Source of the DNA: Nematostella vectensis
Taxonomy: Eukaryota > Cnidaria > Anthozoa > Actiniaria > Edwardsiidae
Length of the DNA stretch: 64,000 nt
Reading direction: 5' to 3'
NCBI RefSeq assembly: GCF_932526225.1
Contig: NC_064048.1
Span: 6,492,627-6,556,626 of the forward strand
Shown here: positions 30,956 to 43,141 of the stretch, one piece after another
How positions within the stretch are numbered: position 1 is the first letter of the stretch
Layout of the letters: each line of letters starts with the position of its first letter
Notes under the pieces: model-generated
What the model saw: the letters and a program-made list of their open reading frames with translations, nothing else
Database searches by the model: none
Told to the model about the DNA's origin: nothing
Position numbers and translations under genes: made by a program

Positions 30956-33290
30956 ACTGTACGTTGGTGGGATCAGTTACAAGAGAAATTTTAATTTTTG
31001 TGTTTTACATTTAGAAGAAAATAGAAAAATATCCGGCCAAAGTACTAGAAGGTGCTTGAAAACTAGGTTATAGTTAAAAATTTTCTTGCTTTGCTTTAAA
31101 AAGATACGTTTCATGTGAAATTCTTTATTCATTTTTTTCGTTTTGAGTTTGATAACGCCGTAAAGAATTGCATAATATCTTTAATAATATCATAAATTCT
31201 TCAACGAAAACTATAGGGATGCCATTTTCCGCTTTATTGAAATATAGTTTGCTACATTTGTGTAATTCAATCCCCCGAAAAATGTGCGATAGATTTACGA
31301 TTAAGTAGAAACCTCAAATAAGTTTTGATAAAATTTCTATATATCTTGAAACTGGCGTTATAAAAATTAAACAAAGATTGACAAAAAAAATAGTTAGTTT
31401 ATTTGATTTTACCGTGGCTGCTCTGGAATTTAACGAGATCTGGCATAAATTCACATCCTTCACAATCTCGTTATCGCAAAATCCTAATTGCACATTATAA
31501 TGTCAACTGTTTGTACTTAAAGAGAGGTCTGAATCTTTCTTGTACTAACACTAGAGTCCATTAGAGGTAAAGTGATTTCTTCTGTATCGTAGATAAGCGA
31601 CAGAAAGTCTTATGAAAATTATGGTAAAGTAAACGAAACCCGTAACAGTCTGTGAAGAGTCTGTTTTTTTTCTCATGGTTTGTTTTAACTGTCCTCTCTA
31701 AATGACTTCGAGGATATTCTATTTGATTGCAGTGTGTACTTTTACAAACACAATATCTGTAGAAACCTGCTGGTCTATTTGCTCGCTTAACAAATCCTAC
31801 GTTTTTTCAGGAAGTTTTGCTATCTCATCAAAGCAAAAGTCAAGGCAATACTTCAGTAATGAAACACGATATGTCATATTGACGAAATTTGTACAATTTT
31901 TCCCCAGATTTCAGCATAGATTCACAAAAACATTTGGATGCCAAACTTTGCATAAGTAACATGGTTTTCGCCAGATGTATTTTCGGCTTGACAAACAGCA
32001 CAATTTAACGTGTTGTTTATGTAATTTATGTATATGTTTTTCAAGGTGAATTAAAGTCAATAAGCGCTAAAAGGAACGTAGGAACGGAATACAGCAAAAT
32101 TAGACGATGTTTGACTCGATAACAAGAGGGGGAGGGGGATTGAAACGAAAGGCAGTGTTCCGACAGCCTATTGTTAGTCTTACGAAGTTTACCGTTCTTT
32201 TTTTTAAGATCAGTCAGTCATGAAATATTTAAAATATCGCGTCCGTCTTTTTTTTTTGCCTTTTTTCATTATGAAAGAAGCAAACGGCTAGCACACGCTG
32301 CTGTATTTAAACCAATCGAAATCCAAAGCCAAAACGTGACCTTTAGATCTGATGAGAACAAACCACCACACATGAAAATTTAGATATTGTAAGCTCTACA
32401 CGTCGCCAATAGATCCTATAGTTAAACCTAGAACGTTTAGAGACCAACCATTTGAGATCTGATGAAGAGCTAACATATTTTTCTCTTGCTATATTTATCT
32501 CACGGTCAGTTGGTTTGCTCGTATTCTTTTCTCTGTTTTCGAAGGATCGCTAAATGCTCGAATTTTTCTACCGACTTGTCAAATATCAAATGGTCGGTCC
32601 AATAACATAATCCTCAGGGGTGTTATTCTAAAAAAAAAGCGCAAGTCATATTAAACATATTTGATTCATAAGTCTTCATTTTTTTTCCCCGTCCGGTCTT
32701 TGCCTTATAAGGAAATAGCATACCATATTTGGAGGTCCGCCTCAATCACTTTCTTGCTCTTTGACCGATAAAAGTTTGAATTAAGAAATTTCATGTAAGT
32801 TTGCAGAGAATATTGTTTTTCTTCGTTTTTCATGGCAGCTATTTTGAATAGGCCAAAAGGACACTCGTTTCCTATTACCACAGGAATTTAAGCAAGCTCG
32901 CCCCAGACTCCCATAGAACAGCGACGGCCGAAAGAACGTGACGAAATGCTTTCTTACTAAGCTCAAAAGTACGATATTTCGATAAAACTTGCTCGTTTTT
33001 ATACACTTTATTTTTAAAAGAACCTTTTTAACTCGTGAATACTTGCAAAGCATTTACGAGTTTTCGGAGGGACTCGGATTTTTGGATGATCGGATCGATC
33101 ATAAACTTTTTGTGGTCTTTCTGTGCTTTTGCAATTGCAATCCTTAGATCATCCTGTAAACTTTTGATGCTCAACTTCCGAGCTTGATACTATAAAAGGG
33201 CTTTTTCATCGACCTGTGACCGGTACGGACATTTATTAGTAGAGCCGTAAAGTACATATAAGCTAGTATTTTCAGAAAAGTCTTCCATGT
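30956..33290. other. non-coding, nothing recognised
   Basis: AT-rich. The word CAAATATCAAATGGTC near 32580 recurs near 62455, so a small dispersed repeat is present. Confidence 0.35.
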
Positions 33291-33354
33291 GGGTTGAGCG
33301 TGCGCATGTGCATGTCACCGACGCATGTCACCGACGTCAATCGATCTTCTACTC

Positions 33355-33445
33355 GACTTCGTCGACTCAGCCACGTTAGTCCAGCGGTGCGGACACTTTT
33401 CCACGACCGCAACGACCCGAGTTCGATTCCCAGTGATAGCAATAT
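33355..33445 (+). repeat. tRNA-like segment, probable SINE head or decayed tRNA
   Basis: TTAGTCCAGCGGTGCGGA resembles an RNA polymerase III A box region, and GAGTTCGATTCCC a B box. The acceptor and T stems do not pair well, so it is not a functional tRNA. It is followed directly by the dispersed repeat at 33480. Confidence 0.4.
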
Positions 33446-33479
33446 TTTTTTGGCATTCACGAGATGGCTCACAGAGCCT

Positions 33480-34110
33480 TTAATTTATAAGATCGTCCAG
33501 CCTGAGATGCCGAGGCTCAGATAACAGCAAAATATTGTTCTGTTAGTGTGATGCGTTCTAAAATGCAGAATGAAATTGTGTTCATAATAACAATTTTAAA
33601 TATCGTTGCTATTGATAATTTGTATAATTATCTTCCAATACTTTATTGGGTATTTAAAAATTAGACTACGAGTTAGATTTCTATGAGTCAATAGATAGTC
33701 AACGTGGCACGTAGCCGTAGACTATTTGACTCATAGAAAACGAGAACGAGTAGTCTAATTGTTTTAGTATAAATCCACTCATATGCTGCCTTCAAATAAA
33801 TGACGATTTTTATAATAACTACCAGTAATAAATAACACAAACAACAGAATTTTACAAAATCAAAACAGCGCGCACTCGTTTGTAATGGCGTGTTTTCTAG
33901 TGCGTGCGCGAGCGCATGCAACCGGTGTTTGCAGCGCGCGCAGATCAACGACAATTGAAAACTTAAGCTTCAAAACCCTGCAGTCTTCGTTACTTTTAGT
34001 GTCCTTTTAAAGAACACCCTTAAGAACATTTTCAGCCTTAAAATATGCTCCAAAAATGAAAAAGGCCCAGCCTCAACTGAAAATTTGACGTTCTTATAAA
34101 AAACACACAC
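33480..34110 (+). repeat. dispersed repeat shared with 27.2-27.5 kb, copy 2, interrupted
   Basis: Matches 27150-27470 in two blocks (33480-33660 and 34020-34110). The stretch between holds a hairpin element at 33661-33758 and GC-rich sequence. Confidence 0.7.
33661..33758. repeat. 98-bp fold-back (hairpin) element
   Basis: TTAGACTACGAGTTAGATTT..TATGAGTCAATAGATAGTC is followed after about 19 bp by its imperfect reverse complement. It interrupts the dispersed repeat, so it is a likely MITE insertion. Confidence 0.75.
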
Positions 34111-34189
34111 ACCGTTCCCGAAAGAGGCAAAGTCTAGGAGCTCTTTACAAAAAGAGCCTTTTACGATCCTTATGTGCTATTTAAGTAAC

Positions 34190-34690
34190 CTTAATGGTTC
34201 ATACGCCTTATATGATTAACAAATTTTATTTAGTTACTCAACGATATTTATGTACTTCATATGAGCAACCTTAACGATTTGTATGTGCTATATGAACAAC
34301 GAACTTAATGTGCTTTATGAGCAACTTTAACCATTATGTGCAATATGCAACCGTAACTATCTTTATGTGCTATCTGAACAGCCTTGACGATTTTTTTTGC
34401 AATATGAGCAAACTTAACGACCTTAATGTGCTATATGAACAACCCTCACGATCTTTATGTGCTATATGATCAACTTTAGCGATTTTTATGTTCAATATGA
34501 GCAAACGTAACGATCGTATTGTGCTATATTAACAACATTTACGATCTTTATGTTCTATATGAACAACCTTAACGATCTTTATGTGACATATGAACAACCT
34601 TTACAATCTTTATGTGCCACATGAACAACCTAAGCGATCATGTGCAATATTAACAATCATAACGATCTTTATGTGCATTGAAATATCGTA
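34190..34690. repeat. imperfect ~33-bp minisatellite
   Basis: About 14 diverged units with the words TTATGTGCTATATGA, ACAACCTTAACGATC. Continues into the 98-bp array. Confidence 0.85.
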
Positions 34691-34729
34691 AAATACTATC
34701 CTTATTCCATATGATACTATTACCGCGCG

Positions 34730-34848
34730 TCCCAGCCTAGTCTCAGGCGTTCTTATCGGGTTTCCTGTGGTTGGGTTTCCTTCCCAGGTACCTCACGGTT
34801 TATCTCTGAGCACAGGAAACCCGGTAAGAACGCCTGGGACTAAGGCTG
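34730..34848. mobile_element. 119-bp palindromic insertion inside the minisatellite
   Basis: Inverted arms CAGCCTAGTCTCAGGCGTTC and GAACGCCTGGGACTAAGGCTG-type (about 35 bp) surround a short centre. The surrounding 98-bp unit reads ACCGCGCGTTCAGC without an insertion. Here CGCGCG occurs on both sides of the palindrome, consistent with a target duplication. Confidence 0.7.
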
Positions 34849-34864
34849 CGCGCGTTCAGCTAAT

Positions 34865-35190
34865 CCTGTGTATGCCCCGATGTGAGAAACCTTAACGATC
34901 TTTATGTGCTATATGAACAACCTAAGCGATCATATGATACTATTACCGCGCGTTCAGCTAATCCTGTGTATGCCCCGATGTGAGCAACCTTAACGATCTT
35001 CATGTGCTATATGAACAACCTAAGCGATCATATGATACTATTACCGCGCGTTCAGCTAATCCTGTGTATGCCCCGATGTGAGCAACCTTAACGATCTTTA
35101 TGTGCTATATGAACAACCTAAGCGATCATATGATACTATTACCGCGCGTCCAGCTAATCCTGTGTATGCTCCGATGTGAGCAACCTTAAC
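34865..35190. repeat. 98-bp higher-order tandem array, four unit starts
   Basis: CCTGTGTATGCCCCGATGTG starts at 34865, 34963, 35061 and (with one change) 35159. Each 98-bp unit contains sub-units of the 33-bp minisatellite plus GATACTATTACCGCGCG. Confidence 0.92.
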
Positions 35191-36188
35191 GATTATCAGG
35201 GCCAGTCTTAGCGTTCCTTATATCGGCATGTGAATATTCTTGGCTACCCTTTGTGCTTTTGCGAAGTGTTACAGCTCTTAGGGTGGGCGCGGCGTAATAG
35301 ATCACTCCAGGCTATCGTACAACACATGGCGTTTTCCGCGATGCTGATCCGTTAATTTTATTGGTATTTGACATTTAGAGGTAAATCAACCGCCCATGGC
35401 GATCAAGTGAAGAATGATAGTCCAATAAGACCACCAAAACAAATCATCGCATGAAACTTCGGCCAAATATTGGGAATCTAGTCACGAGAATTATACCCTC
35501 TCAGCTTCACAATATCCCTTCTCCTCTTTGAATGAGGCCTGTGTATATTGTAATGTCACGATTGTATACTTTAGGTAATACGTATTGTGTTCAGCCCCGG
35601 GGTATAGAACTGGGTTGTACTTCCCTTGTACATTAAATACCTTTCGCGCTGGCATCAGATGCTCATCTGACTCCGCTTTTTCCGAGAGGAAGCACAACCA
35701 CCTACCATTTGCGGTACTAAAGATTTAGAGGCTCACAAGTAAGTTTTACTATCAATCCATTGCAGAGTTCATAGTCTTGTTTGTGTCATACAGGGTGTTA
35801 TATACGTTTTATATTCAAAAATTGTAAATTGATGTTGCTTTTAAATCCAACAGACTAAATACAAATATAAGTTATTGAATTATCAAAGAAATTGCACTCA
35901 ATTTTAGGTTGGTAGACCAAAATCCACTTATTTTATACGCTTCTTTCTCTAGATTTTTCTTGTTGAAATTGTTGACATCGTTTTCATTGTACCTTAAAGG
36001 AGACGTTCTTTTTCCGCACTTAACAACCGATGTTATCAAACAACGTTTTTTCGAGAAGATTTCTTTTATTTTGTCGGAAAACTGGTTTCTGTTTCAGACT
36101 GTTTTATTACTCAAAGCCGTTTGTGTTTTGATCTGTCTATCGGAGGACTTTTGGAGTCAGTTTCGTCGCATGTCTGATGTGATATTAG
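35191..36188. other. non-coding or intron; a minus frame 35491-35697 is of unknown status
   Basis: The minus frame reads ARKVFNVQGKYNPVLYPGAE and similar. It is open for 68 codons, but has no splice sites or homologue I recognise. It could be a decayed mobile element fragment. Confidence 0.25.
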
Positions 36189-36449
36189 GCTCCCTCCGAA
36201 AAGCCTGTTCCACCTGCTGAAAGCCCATCGAAAAAGAAGGCCCCGAACATCCAAATGATCACAGGTTCTGCGATCTTCAACTCGAGTCTTGCTATAGTAG
36301 TGGCGCTTTTCAAAATAAAATCGGCCGACATGTCGTTAATCACGGAGATGCCGAAGCTGGCGCCTGTTTGCTTTTTGATTGACGGTGACAAAAGCTTGGC
36401 TCTTGGAGAGGGAAAAGATCCGTCATTAAGAAATGTAAACATGCTTTAA
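36189..36449 (+). CDS. candidate terminal coding exon, 86 codons, unknown gene
   Basis: AG at 36187-36188, then 86 open codons to TAA at 36447-36449, with AATAAA near 36497. The segment is clearly richer in G+C than its flanks and has coding-like composition. It encodes VPPAESPSKKKAPNIQMITG and SADMSLITEMPKLAPVCFLI, ending DPSLRNVNML. The other strand is also open (36185-36442), but the plus frame has the acceptor and poly(A) signal. I do not recognise the family and could not find its upstream exons. Confidence 0.4.
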   Translation, partial: APSEKPVPPAESPSKKKAPNIQMITGSAIFNSSLAIVVALFKIKSADMSLITEMPKLAPVCFLIDGDKSLALGEGKDPSLRNVNML

Positions 36450-38439
36450 TAACTAACATTGAAACCCACTTTTCACCAACTATGTAAACAATGAACTAAT
36501 AAATGAGTTGAGAAAGTCATTATCCCTACAAGTTTTTTATTTTGTATTTCCCTGTTCAATGCTTGATTAAAAAACCGAGAAACTTGAGAAACCGATCTCA
36601 TCTCATTTTCGTGACGTTTAACACCAAACATGATATTCAGTTTATTCAATTAAGAAGAAGAATTTCTGCCTATTAATAAACACACGTTTTGATACATTTC
36701 AATGACGCCATCCTTTTGTTTGTTCTTTAGGGAGCTAAGGAGGTAAAATAAAATACGGGCTTTGTATATTATGAACTTAATCACTGGTATAGAAGTAAAA
36801 AACCCGTGTATAAGAACCTAGGCTTTTTTAAGTTAGCCTAAATAAGTTTTTAGATTTTTTTCCCCTTTTTTTTAATAAGAAACTGTTTAAGAAGGGTGCT
36901 TAAAAATGAGATTTTAGCCTAACAGATTCGTAAATGTTAGGATTTTCTGTTTATAACATATCATTTTTTTTATTGCGATTTCTTATTTAACTTTCTTGTT
37001 TCTCGGTAATCTTATTCTTATAGCGCTAACACGTACACTGATCTTAACTACAATTCCAATAACGACTAGAACGATGTGAATTGAAATTTGTGTTACAGTA
37101 AATGTTCTTATCATTTCAAATTGTAGTTTTTTTTCGATACGGTATCCGCGTGGGGCGTGTGCCTTTACAATCTTTACTCATTTTGCCTTTTTTGCTTCTA
37201 TTTACTGCGGCTGGTAAAAATGACACTATAAAAACTATGAATACTTTTTCGTTTATGTACGTGATGAAAGATATTTATATTTGCAGCGAAGCGAAAGTCA
37301 TAATTACAATCACTCCGGTTTTCCATTTTGTGATCTGCTTAATATTGCCCGTTTGTGACGATATCTTAAGAAAATTAATTTCTTTACCATTTAGAATGCA
37401 AAGATCCGAGCTTTCAATCCGTGTCCTTATGTCCATAATACTTAGTACTTCTCAAATATGTGACTTTCCTTGTATTTTATATTTATCATGTTTTTATGGT
37501 TAGCGTTAAGTCGATAAATATCTATAAAGGAGCTTCACGTTTGCCGTATGCTGATTCTATCGCAGAAGAACACCCTTAAGCTATGATTCTAATTTGATTA
37601 TGCTTGATTCTATGCGGCAAAATTGGATACTTCTGATTGAGAAACAAATAGTCTTAGAGCCCTAGTCGCCTCGGAGGAAATTGTTCATGATTTTTGCCTT
37701 ATGTCAAGGATATACAACTCGACATTTAAAGTATATCCACCCAAAGCCTTCATAAAAGAGTTCTAGGTTCGAGTAGGATTAGTGATTAAGTAGAAATTCT
37801 AGACTTTGCTTGAAGGATGTAAAGGTTTTACGTGAATAGATAGATTTTTGTGTCTTGCCACGCACAGGGTTTATTGGTAATTTTGCTAATTGTGAACAAT
37901 GTGAATCTTCTAACTGCACCACAAATGTGATCAGGTAATAAAAACCTAGAAATTGTTCATTTGCTTGATCTGACATTAGATTTTCTATAACCATGAATAT
38001 TCACATGAGCCTTGACAGTCGCTTGGTGTATTGTGGGTAATGGTTTTCTGTCGTCTGCGCGCCTGATGGCGTAGACGCGGGAATTCTCGCGCCTTTCGCG
38101 CTAAATTCGCTCAACTCAACAAAAATCCAATCAAAAAAGGAGCAGCGAAAATTAATATGCGAATAAATCAAGTATCCATATTACATTTTCAGTTTTCTAT
38201 GACGGTAAATTTATATTTATCCAGGCATGTTCTTTCTGATTGGGTATAATAGTTTTCAATGGCTAGACAATTATACCTGACGAATAGTAAACTAAACTTT
38301 TAAACAAGTCTTAAAAGATTCAAAACTTTCTAAAAATGCCAAAATCTTAAGTAAAAAAAAAAAAAAAAAAAATAGCGACCCAGCGAACCATTAGCCTGCT
38401 AGCAGGCGTTTACCCGGTGTTTTTTCGCTATGTTTACCC
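36450..38439. other. non-coding, nothing supported
   Basis: AT-rich. A 133-codon frame at 37102-37503 is discussed under rejected items. Confidence 0.35.
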
Positions 38440-38690
38440 GGTGTTTTCGCTATGCACCAAGTCGTGGCCGCCATCTTGTTTTAGCGAACCGTGGATGAGA
38501 GGCACGGCGAAATTGTTCGTGAGAAAAATATAGAAACCCACATGGACGCCGTATTGCGTTCTCGCGAACAGAACTCTAAACCACGAGGTTTTCTTTTTGC
38601 GCTGAAACGTGCCTTGTTTTACGACGCGCTCCCTTTACGTAGAAAACCCGGTCAAGCTATGTTGCATAATCAGAAAATCTGAGATACGAT
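38440..38690 (+). other. GC-richer island with YY1-like motif and a 63-codon frame
   Basis: TTTACCCGGTGTTTT occurs twice, then GCCGCCATCTTG (a YY1-type motif common near animal promoters), then a frame starting ATGGATGAGAGG-like at 38491 and ending at 38682. The start context is weak and the peptide is unrecognised. It may be a small gene, a first exon or a repeat-borne promoter. Confidence 0.2.
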
Positions 38691-38799
38691 CCCGTGGCGC
38701 GCGAACAGTCCCCGACGCGCGCGCTAGCCTAAACATATCCGACAATGATTTTATCAGTCGGGTATAAGAATCGACAGATAAACAATAGCATCGATTGAA

Positions 38800-38975
38800 A
38801 TTTATTTAAAATCCGAAATTCGACCGTCGGAGCAGTCAAAATCCGAAATCCGCGCCCAAATTGTGAAGAGATCCGTGATCTGCCGTACTTCCAAAATCCG
38901 CCAATCCGCTGAAATAATAATCAAAATCCGTAATCCGTGAGCATTTCGGGGCCGAATCCGCCGATTCCGCGGACC
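38800..38975. repeat. reiterated AATCCG words
   Basis: The hexamer AATCCG (and ATCCGNAATCCG) recurs roughly a dozen times irregularly, followed by a run of about 16 C. Confidence 0.7.
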
Positions 38976-38996
38976 TATTCACCCCCCCCCCCCCCC

Positions 38997-39260
38997 TATA
39001 AGGAGTGTTGGATAGTGATGCAGTTGTTCTTACCATGGCGTATAAGGTGAATGGGAAGATTAAGGAGGAGGTAGTGGGTAGGGAGGTATAGACCGGAAAA
39101 CAAAAAGGCTGATAGGGGTAAGGTGTACATGCTGGTGGAGAAAGAAGTGAGTTAAAATATAATGACAACAACAAAAGTTCATAAACATGCACATAAATGT
39201 ATAATAAATTAGCACATAAATGTATAATAAATTAAGGTAAATAAGGGATAGAATATTTCA
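38997..39260 (-). repeat. inverted partial copy of the 49-kb duplicated segment
   Basis: Reverse complement of about 49020-49262 (and 49632-49874), including the words for TTTTCCGGTCTATRCCTCCC and CACCTTACCCC. It carries an extra local duplication of about 24 bp (CACATAAATGTATAATAAATT). Confidence 0.9.
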
Positions 39261-39489
39261 TCCTGTTCAAAATCCTGGCTACGCCGCTGTTTAGCCTGAC
39301 AAAGTATGTTCCTCTTGCCCTTGATACACTGAAGCTCATCGAGGTAATTGCTTTGTCTCGCTGATTCGCTGGTCAAGCTCATGTCAGTCAACTCATGGTA
39401 GTCACGAAGTTAAAACTGAATAATGATAATAAGGTGAATGGACTGCCCTGATTGGTTAATGCTCTTTGTAAACCTTAAGAGAATAGTTC

Positions 39490-40000
39490 CCCGCGACTAT
39501 TCAAAACGGCTTGAAACTCGGGCAGCTCAGCACTGCACTATATCAGATTCCCACTTATCAAGTTAACCGTCTGCAACAAATACTAAATGCTGCTGCACGC
39601 GTTGTGTGTTTAGTGCACACATTCTCGCACATTACTAATCCTGTCCTTGTTAATCTCCATTGGCTCCCTGTTGTCTTCAGAATCCGTTTCATGATCCTTC
39701 TTCTTGTTTATCGCTGTCTCCACGGTTATGCTCCGCCCTACCTTTAGAGCCTGGCCGATCTGATGCGTACAATCTAAGGTCAAACAAAGACCTGCTACTT
39801 GCAGTACCACGCACAAGATGGAAAACATTTGGCGACACGGCCTTTGCCCATGCTGGGCCTTCTGCATGGAACTCGCCACCTAAGCTATTTAGGGACATAA
39901 AAGGCCGTAAGCCATTTAAGCAGGCATTAAAAACCCATCTTTTCCGATTGGCTTATTTCACATAGAGGACTCGTTATTTTTAGCTGATCGTGTTACAATT
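39490..40000 (+). mobile_element. LINE reverse-transcriptase 3' fragment (CR1/L2-like), frameshifted
   Basis: The first frame reads VNRLQQILNAAARVV, then ITNPVLVNLHWLPV and RCLHGYAPPYL. A shift at about 39745 leads to a second frame with LRSNKDLLLAVPRTRWKTFG, SAWNSPPKLF and THLFRLAYF. These are the standard C-terminal blocks of CR1/L2-type reverse transcriptases. The element is a dead, 5'-truncated copy. It is a different subfamily from the fragment at 3.6 kb. Confidence 0.85.
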
Positions 40001-41730
40001 TGTTATGTTGATTAAGGTTAAATGTTTTTTGTAAGAATTTGTTTTCTGTTGAGCGCTTTAGAATATATTTACATAGTAAGGACAGAGGGTTTCTTTGTCA
40101 GGAATGGCTTATTTTCATTTAAAGGTTTATTTTTTCTACTCTCTCCGGCGTGACAGGCGAAACCATTCCAAGGGTTTATTTTGGTTCGAATTTGTCAAGC
40201 GATTTCTTAGTGCAAGTAGTATCACCAATCAATATCCCTTTCAAAACAGGATTAAAATAATAAAAACATTAATCGTGATTGTTTGTTTACATCTCTTAAT
40301 TCTCCGCTGCCTACATTAGCCTGATATGTATACTTTTATCAATGAATTCTGACAGTGAGTAGCACAAGAAGCGAATGATTGTTGCTCAAAAGCGAAAAAC
40401 TATAAAAACAGACTTGTAGATATGAATCCTAAAGCCGTAGCCTTATAAGGCATTGCAAAGGCGTCAACGGGAAGAAGGAAAAATTGCAATTTTCGGTATT
40501 AAGATGTTTGATATCTGTATTTTTTCACAATGCTAGGATTAAGATAGATCCCGAACTCAAGACCATTGGAAGGTCAAGCAAAGAACTAGCAAAAAACAAA
40601 AACAACAACACGCAAAATTCTACACTAAGTGTGAATATGCCAAAATGGACATTCCATTATTAGAGTTGTAAGTTGTGACTTCTGTTAAAAAAAGATAAGC
40701 CTACGTACTTGAGGTGTGCGGTTTTCGGGATTTTGACCTGCATAAAAACGTATTTTATAATTTCGGTTTCGCTTCTTAAGTGCAGAAGGCTGGGGCAAAT
40801 ATAAAAGTTGCTTTAGGTGATATTACACTCATCGTTTTTTCGCCCAACTCGCATCGTGGTAAATCGACGCGTGTAGCGTCACATTTAGGGTAGTTGTTTT
40901 TCGGGTATACGCTTAAAATACCTTATTCGCTCTATCATCTATCAGGCTAACGTAGATCCAGCCTAACTCTGCTTATAACATCATTTAACGTGGTACAGAT
41001 CTCGCGATAGCAGGTGAGACTGTGAAGGAATTGACTTGATTAGATATATGGTACAGTTTTTAGTAACTTTAATAGATCCAATCGCCCGAAATGCCTGAAT
41101 CTGTTGAGAGTTTATAAGACGATGTTATAAAGGTGATGTTTTTTTACGCATTGTTCTTCGTAGCTTATATAATGGCAATGATTGTGCTCTTACCATTATG
41201 ACCAAGAAAAATTGGGTCTGGCGAAACATGGAGAGACAAGGCTACTAAGACCTTCATTGAGACTGTCGCTGCATCTTTACTGTAGGTGTCTCTGTTTTGC
41301 ACTAAAAAGCACATGACTTTGCATGACAAACTCGCGGTTTTAAGTTTAAGTTTTAAGCTCTAAGTTTAAGTTTAATCTTTGTTTATCGAAGGTAACATAA
41401 TTTAACCGAATATACAGTTTTCTAACATATGGCCCTCGGTTAGTAAGAACTGTCACTGGGGGGTGGTCACTGCCAGAGGGTCCATTGCGTCCCCAGTGGT
41501 TCTTTTAAGTCCCTTTAAGCGGCAAAATTGCAGCGAAAGCAACTTTTTCGGTGCTTGCGAATTGGCCAGACAGTTTGTTTGTTAGAAGTGACTTACTTTC
41601 ATTGAAAATCTTATTTTCTTTTCGTCGCTCTTTTGCCTGACGCGCAAAACCATTTTTTGTTTATTTTGGCTTGAGTTTGCCATTCAAAAGGTCACATGTG
41701 ATTTTTTCAATGCAAGTCGCCTATTCTTGT
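40001..41730. other. non-coding, nothing recognised
   Basis: A short run of AAGTTTAAG repeats near 41340-41375. Confidence 0.35.
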
Positions 41731-42164
41731 GATATCACAGGCTTACCAACCTCTCAGTCAGTCTCCAGTCAATCCCAGTTGCTAGCTCGAATATTTTCAC
41801 GATTGATCACCTCCTGTAATTGTCCTATAATTGCTTTATATCATAGAATAAAGGTTACAGTAAATTCTCATTGCTTTGTGATGTGTATTTTATTCAGAAT
41901 AAGCGGTATTTCTAGCTCTTGAGCAGTTGAGGATTGGGCCGCGTTACTTTTTACATCAAGTTACACGGAATCCCTCAACTGCTAAAACGTTAGAAATACC
42001 GCTTATTCTGAATAAATACGCATCACAAAGAAATGAGAGTTTATTGTGACCTTTAACTAGGATATAAGACAATTACAGGAGGTGATCAATCATGAAAATA
42101 TTCGAGCTAGTTACTGGGATTGACTGGAGACTGACTGAGAAGTTGGTAAGCCTGTGGTGATATC
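41731..42164. repeat. 434-bp near-perfect fold-back repeat
   Basis: Left arm 41731-41932 (GATATCACAGGCTTACCAAC...) and right arm 41972-42164 are reverse complements with roughly ten or so differences, separated by 39 nt. Each arm has no coding frame. A transcript through it would form a ~195-bp duplex. Confidence 0.92.
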
Positions 42165-42449
42165 ATCTGTGTCATTGTTGCGGGTCTTCTTACTCCAATT
42201 ACCTACGCTTCTTAATTTGTCAAGATTATTGTAAGTTGTTGCTGTGTTAGTGCAATTTAACAAAATTAAATCAAATTATGCGCTTGTAATGGAATGTGTG
42301 GAAACCAAAACCACTATTGGAAAGCTTTAGCAATCTTGTTTATGTACCTCTAAACGTTCACGCGGCTGTCAGAGACCAGGATTCAGCCATTTGTACGTTA
42401 CCCATGAACCACTGCAGGTTTACTCCTCCGTTCAATAGCGAGTTGCCGA

Positions 42450-42570
42450 AATCATCCATTTCCATCAGCTAATTCATAGCAAGGACAAGAGATATTTGGA
42501 AGTTTTCCTGCAAATATACTGTTATGTTTCTTAACAAAACAATATCAAAGGAGTGACGGGACGACATTCT
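42450..42570 (+). repeat. dispersed CCATTTCCATCGGCTGAT family copy
   Basis: Head CATCCATTTCCATCAGCTAA; tail AAAACAATATCAAAGGAGTG. Confidence 0.65.
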
Positions 42571-43141
42571 TTAAAAAAAGCTAGTCTTGTTTGTCATTGC
42601 TGTTGTTGTTGTTGTTATTTGTTTCTTAATTAATAGAGAGAAAACCCTTTTAAGACTCCAGCAGTTTATAAATGGCTCCTGGTGTTTAATGTACTGTTAC
42701 TATTGTAAGTTTTTGATTCCTTAACTGTTTTTGTTATATTTGTATCGGTTGTTGCTTTTTTTAGCTTAAACATTTGTTTGTTTTCTGATATTTCTATCGT
42801 TGCTGTTTTCGTTTAGGCCGTCGTTGTCGTTGTTGGCTATAAATAACCGAAAAAAAAGATTTATTGAAGAGGTTTACCAAATATGGTATGTAATTTACTT
42901 ATAAGGAATTGACCGAGTGGACTGTGACAAAGAGCGGTTTAAAAAAAAAAAAAAAAAACTGTTTGATGTGTCGATAATTCCGGAAAGGGTGAGTCAGCTC
43001 CTTTACATCCCTTACAAAAATATACTTTTGTTTCCAATCTCCGCCCATCAATCATTCACCCATTTTCTGATTAACCGCTGATGAAGAACACACTTTCTGT
43101 GCACTTTCGATTAGCCTCATAAGATATAAGCGGTAACTTCC
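42571..43141. other. non-coding, nothing recognised
   Basis: (GTT)n near 42600 and a poly(A) run of about 20 near 42940. Confidence 0.35.

Noticed and set aside
33355-33445. Functional tRNA gene
   Set aside because: A and B box-like words are present, but the acceptor and T stems have too many mismatches; called a tRNA-like repeat.
34190-35190. CRISPR-like array
   Set aside because: No unique spacers between repeats; a nested minisatellite in a eukaryotic genome.
36185-36442. 85-residue minus-strand frame
   Set aside because: Mirror of the plus-strand terminal exon, which has the acceptor, stop and AATAAA.
37102-37503. 133-residue hydrophobic frame
   Set aside because: AT-rich, no start context, splice sites or recognisable family; expected by chance in such composition.
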